In this document: in pieces, positions 1 through 6,634 of the stretch
How positions within the stretch are numbered: position 1 is the first letter of the stretch
Layout: every line of letters starts with the position of its first letter
Source of the DNA: CAWBCR01 sp963787375
GTDB taxonomy: Bacteria > Chloroflexota > Anaerolineae > Aggregatilineales > UBA3940
DNA: 64,000 nt
Assembly (NCBI GenBank): GCA_963787375.1
Contig: CAWBCR010000017.1
Location: forward strand, 62,001 to 126,000
Reading direction: 5' to 3'
Program-made: the position numbers and the translations under genes
The notes under the pieces: generated by a model
Database searches by the model: none
What the model was told of the DNA's origin: nothing
Seen by the model: the letters and a program-made list of their open reading frames with translations, nothing else

Positions 1-487
1 CCACCACCGGCAGTCGCTGGATGAACGGGTTGGGGTCCGCGTCGACAAACGCAAAGTCCATCTGGGTCACCGTTTGCCCGCCCAGCAACGTGTTCTGAAC
101 GCTCAAGACGCGGTAAGCTGACAGGTTAATCGAGCGCTGCAACGTCAGCCCGTCGAGCACGTTGCGGATCGACGTCTGCCCGCCTGCAGGGATAATCGCG
201 ATCTGGTACTGCGTTTTGAACGGGCGCGCCTTCGGGTCGCGGATGCGGGCGAGATAGCTTCCGCTCTCGTCAACCAGCCAGCCCGCCGGGTATTCGACCT
301 CGAGGCCGGCTTCCGTGCTTTGATACGTCCACAACTGGCTGCTCGTCTGCTGCCGCAGCAGCAGCCCTACTGCCAGCGAGAACGCGACCAGCAGGACAAC
401 GGCCAACTCCGAAAAACGATCGCTGCGGGTGAGCGCCATCGTCGGGCGTGCGGCCCCATGGTCCTGCGCCAGTGTGTGGTCGGTCAC
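1..487 (-). CDS. Hypothetical signal-anchored protein (3' part outside window)
   Basis: An open reading frame starts at a GTG (487-485) and runs off the left edge, so only the first ~162 residues are visible. A hydrophilic stretch of about 20 residues is followed by one hydrophobic segment (roughly residues 24-40, ELAVVLLVAFSLAVGLLL), then a soluble part beginning around a GLEVEYPAGW motif, which resembles the beta-rich start of PsbP/DUF1795-like extracytoplasmic domains. That domain guess is weak. Its GTG start overlaps the TGA of the upstream PrsW-like gene (shared GTGA), so the two are probably translationally coupled and may act together at the membrane. No function can be assigned. Confidence 0.6.
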   Translation of the reverse strand, partial: MTDHTLAQDHGAARPTMALTRSDRFSELAVVLLVAFSLAVGLLLRQQTSSQLWTYQSTEAGLEVEYPAGWLVDESGSYLARIRDPKARPFKTQYQIAIIPAGGQTSIRNVLDGLTLQRSINLSAYRVLSVQNTLLGGQTVTQMDFAFVDADPNPFIQRLPVV

Positions 488-1488
488 TCGGTGTACTCCA
501 GACGCGCTTTCGTCAAGGCGTTATGCCGCGAGAACAACCCGTAAACGGCTGCAAAGGTGGCAATCAGCACCACGACGCTCAGCACCAGCCCCGGCCACGG
601 GCTGAATCCGACCGAGGTCAGGTTCAGCCGGATCCGGTCCAGCTCATTGCCGGCATACAGCAGCAGCCCGCCGACTGCGCCGGCCAGCGCGACACCTGCG
701 CCCATGTAGTAGAACGGCAGGTCCTCAAACCGATTGCGGCCCAGAAAGTAGCCGACGATCAGCGCGCTGGACAGGTAGGCGCACGTCTGTCCTATCAGGC
801 GCAGGCTGCCGTTCAGCAGGGTCAGCCCGTTCTGGTCGAGCACGTACAACACGTTTAGCGCGGCAGCGTAGCCCAATCCGGCAGCCAGCGCATACAACAC
901 GCCATCCGCGCGGTGGTCAAAGTAGACCGTTTGCCATACCGAATAGCGCACTACGGCGTACAGGATGAAGGCGTGCAGCATGCCGTAAATCAGAATGTTG
1001 CCAAGAAAGCGATTGCTGGCCGAGGTACGGGCCAGCCATACGTTGATCTGGAGCAGGTCGAACAGCACTGGGCGTGTCGCTGCCGCGGCGATCAGTGCAG
1101 CCAGCACAAAGATCGTTGGCAGCAGCGGTGAAAGGGCCAGCCTGCCGCGCTGGCCGGCCCGGTAGATCAACAGCATCCATGCCAGTGCCGGGACGACCGA
1201 GACAACCATCCCGACGAGAATCCGCGCTGTGCCTGCCATGGAGTTGTGCAGCACAAGCTGACCGCCTGCAACCCCGGCAACAAGCAGCGCCATCATGAGG
1301 AACGTCAGCACGCTCGACCGCCACACGGGCCGCACATCATCCGAGAACATTGCGAGGTGGGTCCGGCAGAAGGTGCGCCCACCGTATTCACGGGTGTCTG
1401 CCAGCGCCCGACCGCAGACTACGCAGCGGTGATCCAAGGTTCGTTGTTGCATGATCGCCATTGTACCCACCCCACTGGGAGCTTTCAA
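484..1488 (-). CDS. PrsW-like polytopic membrane protein, catalytic residues apparently lost
   Basis: About 334 residues. A short N-terminal zinc-ribbon-like segment (CVVCG then FCRTHL, residues ~22-45) precedes about eight hydrophobic segments. The middle part, with DGVLYALAAGLGYAALN-like sequence, LYVLD and a final GYFLGRNRFE, resembles the PrsW/PF13367 membrane protease family, which cleaves anti-sigma factors. The family's active-site motifs (EExxK, ENxxY-like, and a helix-borne His) are not visible: the corresponding places read as LHAFIL, ALNVLY and TCAYLS. It may therefore be a non-proteolytic relative. The start is uncertain; inner ATGs at residues 10 and 13 (MAIMQQ) are also possible. 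It overlaps the next gene by GTGA. Confidence 0.6.
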   Translation of the reverse strand: MKAPSGVGTMAIMQQRTLDHRCVVCGRALADTREYGGRTFCRTHLAMFSDDVRPVWRSSVLTFLMMALLVAGVAGGQLVLHNSMAGTARILVGMVVSVVPALAWMLLIYRAGQRGRLALSPLLPTIFVLAALIAAAATRPVLFDLLQINVWLARTSASNRFLGNILIYGMLHAFILYAVVRYSVWQTVYFDHRADGVLYALAAGLGYAAALNVLYVLDQNGLTLLNGSLRLIGQTCAYLSSALIVGYFLGRNRFEDLPFYYMGAGVALAGAVGGLLLYAGNELDRIRLNLTSVGFSPWPGLVLSVVVLIATFAAVYGLFSRHNALTKARLEYTE

Positions 1489-1539
1489 CGTGTCGCCGGG
1501 CGGCGTGTGGGGTAGGGGGCCCCGCCTTTCGATGAGTTA

Positions 1540-1568
1540 TTGTCGGCGTTACCTGTGCGGCGTATACT
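1540..1568 (+). promoter_or_regulatory. Sigma-70-type promoter for the ABC importer operon
   Basis: TTGTCG (1540-1545), a 17-base spacer, then TATACT (1563-1568). The predicted transcript starts about 35 bases before the ATG at 1613. The same TTGTCG -35 recurs at two other promoters in this window. Confidence 0.6.
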
Positions 1569-1612
1569 GTTCCGGTACGTGACACAGACTACGGGCGGAA
1601 GGTCAAATCCTC

Positions 1613-3226
1613 ATGCGTGGCATGTTTGTCGCTCTGCGACGGCTATTGGCGGTGTCGACTGTTTCCCTGCTGATGGCGCTTGTTGTAGTGGGCTGCGCCC
1701 GGCAGCAGCAGGTCCAGACGACTGATCTGGTCTACGGCCTGACGATTGTCCCTTCCGGGATCGATCCGCACATCTTCTCCTCATCTGAGCTTGGAATCCC
1801 GCTGCGCAGCGTCTACGACACGCTGGTCTATCGCGATGCCGAATCGCTCGACTTCGTCCCTGGGCTGGCGGAAAAGTGGGACATCAGCCCGGACGGGCTG
1901 ACCTACACCTTCCAACTGCGGCAGGACGTAACCTTTCACGACGGCACGCCTTTCAACGCCGATGCGGTCCGTGTCAACATCGAGCGTATCCTGGCCGCCG
2001 GCCCGGCCTCGCTGAAGGCGCGTGGATTGCTCGGCCCGCTGGACAAAGTAGTCGTGGTCGATCCGTACACCGTCCAGCTTGTGCTTACGGGGCAGTTCGC
2101 GCCGCTGCTGGACGGGCTCAGCCAGCCGTACCTGGGCATGGCGTCGCCGACCACCCTGCAGCAGTACGATACCGATACCTACCAGTTCCACCAGGTGGGC
2201 ACCGGACCGTACCGCTTTGTCGAATACATCGTCAACGACCGACTGGTTCTGGAGCGCAATCCTGACTACAACTGGGGTCCTTCGGTCGTGACCAACAAAG
2301 GCGTTCCAGCGGTGGATCGAATTACGTTCCGTTTCTTCACCGATGAGGCCTCCCGTGCGCTGGCCCTGCAGAGCGGCGATGCGGACATCATGGGCGAGGT
2401 GCTGCCCACCGACGCACGCCATCTGTCCGCCGACGGCCAGATCCAGCTTGAACCGGTGCCCATCCCCGGTCAGCCGCTTCAGTTTGCGTTCAACACGGCC
2501 CACAACCCGACTTCCAGCCTGGAAGTTCGTCAGGCGCTGATACTGGCGACCGACCGGCAGTCGATCATCCAGACGGTGTTTCAGGGCCTTTCGCCGATTG
2601 CCTATGGGCCGTTGAGCGCGGTCACCCGCTTCTACGATCCGGCAATCCAGGGCCGCTATGCTTACGATCCTGTTCAGGCGGTCGCACTGTTCAATTCGAC
2701 CGGTTGGGTTGACACGGACGGTGACGGTATCCGCGACATAGACGGCAAACCCATCGAGCTGACAATAGTCGTTCCGCCGTGGGGGCTGACACCCCAGGTA
2801 GCCCAGCTTATTCAGGATCAGTGGCAGACGACACTGCAGATCAAGGTCAACATCAAACAGGTGGCCTCGTTCCCGATGCTGGCTGACGCGGCCAGATCCG
2901 GCGAGTATGACATCATCTCGCTGAATTTCTTCGGCCTTGATCCGTACTTGCTCAACGACTTCTATCTGTCGAGTGGCTCACTGAACTGGTCACACGTGGC
3001 CGACCCGGAGCTTGATGGCTGGCTGGAGACCGCGCAGGCAACGCTCGACGACAGCGCGCGATCTGCGCTGTACACGCTGGTCCAGGAGCGAATCATGGAC
3101 CAGGCGTTGATCCTGCCCGTGCGCGACTATGTCAATCTCAACGGCGAGCGGCCCGGTATCTTTGGCCTGCACTATGACGCGCAGGGCTGGTTCCCATATC
3201 TCACCGATATTGGGTTCGGCCAGTAG
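1613..3226 (+). CDS. ABC importer substrate-binding lipoprotein, peptide/nickel family (SBP_bac_5)
   Basis: A 537-residue extracytoplasmic binding protein. Residues 1-28 form a lipoprotein signal with lipobox VVGC, so the mature protein should be tethered to the membrane by Cys28. The rest follows the DppA/OppA family pattern: an early YDTLVYRD segment, the LAEKWDISPDGLTYTFQLR signature around residues 83-101, a TGPYRF motif, and a DGIRDIDGKPIEL segment. Length is typical (500-550). The ligand cannot be named; peptides are usual but the family also binds sugars and opines. Two permease genes follow directly, making an operon with the promoter at 1540-1568. Confidence 0.9.
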   Translation: MRGMFVALRRLLAVSTVSLLMALVVVGCARQQQVQTTDLVYGLTIVPSGIDPHIFSSSELGIPLRSVYDTLVYRDAESLDFVPGLAEKWDISPDGLTYTFQLRQDVTFHDGTPFNADAVRVNIERILAAGPASLKARGLLGPLDKVVVVDPYTVQLVLTGQFAPLLDGLSQPYLGMASPTTLQQYDTDTYQFHQVGTGPYRFVEYIVNDRLVLERNPDYNWGPSVVTNKGVPAVDRITFRFFTDEASRALALQSGDADIMGEVLPTDARHLSADGQIQLEPVPIPGQPLQFAFNTAHNPTSSLEVRQALILATDRQSIIQTVFQGLSPIAYGPLSAVTRFYDPAIQGRYAYDPVQAVALFNSTGWVDTDGDGIRDIDGKPIELTIVVPPWGLTPQVAQLIQDQWQTTLQIKVNIKQVASFPMLADAARSGEYDIISLNFFGLDPYLLNDFYLSSGSLNWSHVADPELDGWLETAQATLDDSARSALYTLVQERIMDQALILPVRDYVNLNGERPGIFGLHYDAQGWFPYLTDIGFGQ

Positions 3227-3238
3227 CGCGGTTGGCGG

Positions 3239-4177
3239 GTGTGGATGGCGCGATTCTTCTTTCGCCGGCTGCTGGGCATGCTGGCTGCCGTATGGGTAGC
3301 CGTTACACTGGCGTTCTTCTCCATTTATCTCGTCCCCGGAGACCCGGCTGAGGCGGCTCTGTCACAGTCGACCGCCTCGCCGGATGCGCTCGTACACCGC
3401 CGGGCGGCGCTCGGCCTCGACCTACCGGTCGGCGAGCAGTATCTTCGCTACCTAACGCGCCTCGCTGGTGGCAATCTCGGCCTCTCGTGGATGGGCGACC
3501 AACCTGTCGGGCTGCTGCTTGGACAGCAGCTTCCGGCAACGCTTAGATTGGCCTCTGCGGCGATGGCCGTCGCCGTCGCGCTGGGGCTGGCGACGGGGCT
3601 CAGCGCTGCGCTCGGCGGCGACGGCTGGACCGGTGAGATTGCACGCGGACTGTCAGGGCTTGCGCTGGCAACGCCGGTTATGTTCTCCGGTACGCTGGCG
3701 ATCTGGCTTTTCGCGATTGTGCTGGGCGTGCTGCCAGCGACCGGGCAGGGGCGGCTCGCTACGCTGATCCTGCCCGCTGCGGTCGTCGGCCTGAGCGCGT
3801 CGGGTGGCATTGCGCGCGCCATCGACGCCGGCGTCACCGAAGCCTTGCGGCGGCCCTTCATGCTCACCGCCCGCGCCAAGGGCCTGAGCCGTGTCTCGGC
3901 GATGTGGCGGCACGCGCTGCGCGTTGGCCTGCTGCCAACGCTGGACGTGGTCGCGCTGCAGCTTGGCTTCCTGCTGGGTGGCACCGTCGTGACCGAGAGT
4001 GTGTTTGCCCGGCAGGGGGTAGGGCGGCTGCTGCTGACCGCCGTCCTCAACAAGGACCTGCCGGTCGTGCAGGCGGTAGTGATCTTGTCGGCGCTGGCCT
4101 ATGCGCTGCTGAACCTACTGGCCGATGTCGCCCACGCCTGGTTCGACCCGCGTATCCGGCTGGACGGCTCATCATGA
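3239..4177 (+). CDS. ABC importer permease, DppB/OppB type
   Basis: About 312 residues, six predicted membrane segments. The N-terminus (FFFRRLLGMLAAVWVAVTLAFFSIYLVPGDPA pattern) is the hallmark of the DppB/OppB permease, and a PFMLTARAKGLS cytoplasmic loop (residues ~203-214) matches the EAA motif that docks the ATPase. The start is GTG 3239 or ATG 3245; both follow the binding-protein stop closely. It should pair with the next gene to form the translocation channel. The stop codon overlaps the next start (ATGA). Confidence 0.88.
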   Translation: MWMARFFFRRLLGMLAAVWVAVTLAFFSIYLVPGDPAEAALSQSTASPDALVHRRAALGLDLPVGEQYLRYLTRLAGGNLGLSWMGDQPVGLLLGQQLPATLRLASAAMAVAVALGLATGLSAALGGDGWTGEIARGLSGLALATPVMFSGTLAIWLFAIVLGVLPATGQGRLATLILPAAVVGLSASGGIARAIDAGVTEALRRPFMLTARAKGLSRVSAMWRHALRVGLLPTLDVVALQLGFLLGGTVVTESVFARQGVGRLLLTAVLNKDLPVVQAVVILSALAYALLNLLADVAHAWFDPRIRLDGSS

Positions 4178-4980
4178 AGCCGGGCCGCTTTTGGCTAGTG
4201 TGGGCGGCGATCCTGGCAGTGGTGCTGATCGCCGCGCTGGCTGCGCCGCTGCTGGTACAGGCTAGCCCCACCCACACACGCCCCGCAGAGCAGTTCACGC
4301 CGCCGGGCGCGGCTTTCCCGTTCGGCTCCGATCAGTTTGGCCGCGACATGTTGAGCCGTACCCTGTATGGTGCACGCAGCAGCCTGTCCTTGGCGGTCCT
4401 GTCGACGTTTGTCGCGATTGTGATCGGCACGGCTGTTGGCGGCCTGTCGGGTACGATGGGCGGCCCGGTGGACTGGTTGCTGATGCGGCTGGTAGACGTG
4501 CTGCTGGCCTTCCCTGGCCTGCTGCTGGCGATGGTGCTCGTCGCTACGCTGGGCGGCACCCCGCTAACCGCTGCGCTGGCTGTTGGGTTCTCGTTGTCCC
4601 CGGCCTACAGCCGCTATGTGCGGTCCGCTATTCTGTCGGTCCGCTCGCAACCTTACATCGAGGCGGCGCGGGTGCAGGGCGCCGGCCTGCTGCGCCTGGT
4701 ACGGGTGCACATGCTGCCCAACATTGCTGGCGAGCTAATCGCCTTTGCGACGGTCATCTACGCCTGGTCGCTGCTCAACATGGCATCTCTGGACTTTCTG
4801 GCGTTGAGCGGCTCGCCCGAGGTCGCCACGCTGGGCCGCCTGCTCAGCGACGGGCGCAGCTATCTGCGCGTCGCGCCATGGATCGCAATTGCGCCCGGCG
4901 TGATACTGACGCTGGCTGTTCTGTCGACGATGGGACTGAGCGATGCCTGGCGGCGGGGGCTTCCGGGGCAGCGGTCCTGA
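4174..4980 (+). CDS. ABC importer permease, DppC/OppC type
   Basis: 268 residues from the ATG at 4174, which overlaps the dppB-like stop as ATGA. An N-terminal membrane helix, then the periplasmic segment with FGSDQFGRDMLSR (residues ~50-62), the signature of DppC/OppC permeases, and an EAARVQGAG loop (~165) for ATPase docking. It completes the membrane part of the importer. No DppD/DppF ATPase gene follows; a strong terminator ends the operon, so the ATPase must be encoded elsewhere. Confidence 0.88.
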   Translation: MKPGRFWLVWAAILAVVLIAALAAPLLVQASPTHTRPAEQFTPPGAAFPFGSDQFGRDMLSRTLYGARSSLSLAVLSTFVAIVIGTAVGGLSGTMGGPVDWLLMRLVDVLLAFPGLLLAMVLVATLGGTPLTAALAVGFSLSPAYSRYVRSAILSVRSQPYIEAARVQGAGLLRLVRVHMLPNIAGELIAFATVIYAWSLLNMASLDFLALSGSPEVATLGRLLSDGRSYLRVAPWIAIAPGVILTLAVLSTMGLSDAWRRGLPGQRS

Positions 4981-4981
4981 G

Positions 4982-5021
4982 AACGAAAAAACGTCGCCGG
5001 AGGATGGCGACGTTTTTCGTT
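4982..5021. terminator. Rho-independent terminator of the importer operon
   Basis: Inverted repeat with arms 4982-4998 and 5006-5021 (AACGAAAAAACGTCGCC against GGCGACGTTTTTCGTT) and a 7-base loop. It has a T-run on both strands, so it could act in both directions. Confidence 0.85.
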
Positions 5022-5191
5022 GAGGAGGAGAAGAAGGCGTCCGCATACTCACAGTATCACACCTTGGCTTCCACACGATTGACGCAAGTTCGCCGCCAAC
5101 CCTACGCCGAGCCTACGCTGGAAGCAACGTCCTGTGCCGCCGATGCCAGTTTCGAAACAAGTCGTCGTTTCCAGACCTATCGGGCTGCGCC

Positions 5192-5197
5192 TATAAT
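5192..5197 (+). promoter_or_regulatory. -10 element (TATAAT)
   Basis: A perfect TATAAT at 5192-5197 with no clear -35. Transcription would begin near 5204, which rules out the ATG at 5200 and supports the start at 5218. The preceding 5022-5191 stretch shows no gene. Confidence 0.5.
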
Positions 5198-5217
5198 GGA
5201 TGCAGAGGGTGCATCCG

Positions 5218-6525
5218 ATGTCTGATTCCGCAATCGCGCGGCCCGGGCCTGCTGTCCGGCTGGCTGCCGGTCTGATCGGCGCAGCCTGCTGGGCCGGCGC
5301 GGCAGCCCTGCTGACTGCAGACGCGGCGGCCTGGTATTCCGCCCCCGCCGCGTCGCTTGGGTGCGGGCTGGCCATTGGGTTTGTGTGTGTTATATCAGCC
5401 CCGGCGCTCGATCGGCGGGCCGTGCCGCTGATCGCCGGCGCGTGGCTCCTCGATGGGCTGATGCTGCCGCGCCCGCTCGCGGCTCTGGACGTGATGCTCG
5501 TCGCCCTGCTGGCTTTCCTCTCGACCGGGCTGATCGTCCGCTGGTTCGGGCTGCCTGTTGGCTGGCGGCGTTTCGCCGGGATGACAGCGCTGTGGGCGCT
5601 GGGCAGCGCCGTCTTCGCGCTGGCGGCGTGGCTTGCACGCAGCGCAACGGCGTGGCTTCTCGCGGCGGTTGCGTCTGGCGCGCTGGCGGGAGCGATCATT
5701 CCGTGGGGCTTGGGCCACCTGACACGCTCGGCACAGCATCGCCGGTTGCCGCTCATCTGGACGCCACACAGCATGAAGGTCTTCATCGATACCAGCCCGA
5801 TCATTCGCCGGATTGGCCGGCGAAGTGCCGCCGCGTCGACCGCGTCGCGGCTGGGCATTGTGGTCGGCCTGGGCATGCTGGCTGCCCTATCTATCGTGGT
5901 GCTCTCGTTCAGTAGTGGGGCTGTCAACGTTTGGGGCGTCGGCTGTGCGGCTGCCGTCATGATGATCCCGTTATCCGCGATCTTCCTGCCGCCGCTGGTT
6001 GCGTCCGCCGTAGCGGCGACGCTCACCGGTGTCGATATCCGCGAGGCGGGCTTTGATTTGCTGCGCCTGACGCATCTCACTGCGCCCGAAGTGTCATGGG
6101 CTTATGCCATCGCCGCGCTGCGCGGACTGGGCTCGCTGCTGAGCTACCAATTCGCGATGCTGGGGCTGGCGGCGGTCTTCCTGCTGTGCCCATACTTCAC
6201 GCTCTTCCCGTTGTGGGGGTACGACGTCAGATCCGCGGCATTGCCGCTCGGCGCGCTGGCAGGGGTCGGTGCCCTGCTGGGGCTTGATGTTTTTGGCGCA
6301 GCCGTCGGATACCGGTTAGCCCTCTTCCGGCAACGCGACGTTGAGCCAAGCATCCTCGCACCGCTGCTCGTGCTGATCGCCGCGCTGGCGCTGTTGGGTG
6401 GGCTGGTGCTGGCGCTTGGCATGTTGACAACTGTCTCGCCGCAGCGCGGCGTCGTGCTGCTGGTCCTGCTGGCGCTGGCCCCTTATGCCATCGCCGCCGA
6501 CCTGCTCGACAACGCGCATTTGTGA
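5218..6525 (+). CDS. Polytopic membrane protein of unknown function
   Basis: About 435 residues, rich in Ala, Leu and Gly, with roughly ten hydrophobic segments spread over the full length and only short loops. A more polar loop near residues 180-210 contains HSMKVFIDTSPIIRRIGRRS. I do not recognise a family; the distribution of helices could fit a Yip1-like or ABC-2-like membrane protein, but no motif supports either. The start at 5218 follows an AGAGGG ribosome site and the -10 at 5192. It is followed by a GH3-like gene with its own promoter. Confidence 0.65.
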   Translation: MSDSAIARPGPAVRLAAGLIGAACWAGAAALLTADAAAWYSAPAASLGCGLAIGFVCVISAPALDRRAVPLIAGAWLLDGLMLPRPLAALDVMLVALLAFLSTGLIVRWFGLPVGWRRFAGMTALWALGSAVFALAAWLARSATAWLLAAVASGALAGAIIPWGLGHLTRSAQHRRLPLIWTPHSMKVFIDTSPIIRRIGRRSAAASTASRLGIVVGLGMLAALSIVVLSFSSGAVNVWGVGCAAAVMMIPLSAIFLPPLVASAVAATLTGVDIREAGFDLLRLTHLTAPEVSWAYAIAALRGLGSLLSYQFAMLGLAAVFLLCPYFTLFPLWGYDVRSAALPLGALAGVGALLGLDVFGAAVGYRLALFRQRDVEPSILAPLLVLIAALALLGGLVLALGMLTTVSPQRGVVLLVLLALAPYAIAADLLDNAHL

Positions 6526-6565
6526 GCAGGGAGTTGGCGTGGGTCGATGGCACACGCTGCGCGTC

Positions 6566-6595
6566 TTGCCGCTGTTCTGAGGCTCGCGGTATACT
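6566..6595 (+). promoter_or_regulatory. Promoter for the GH3-like gene
   Basis: TTGCCG (6566-6571), an 18-base spacer, TATACT (6590-6595). An AAGGA ribosome site lies before the ATG at 6635. Confidence 0.5.
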
Positions 6596-6634
6596 TGCCG
6601 CAGCCCGCATTGATGCTGCCCGCGAAGGATTCCG

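Noticed and set aside
5049..6080. 343-codon minus-strand ORF opposite the membrane protein
   Set aside because: Its product is Ala/Ser/Arg/Pro-rich with no domain, a shadow of the GC-rich gene on the plus strand, which has a promoter and ribosome site.
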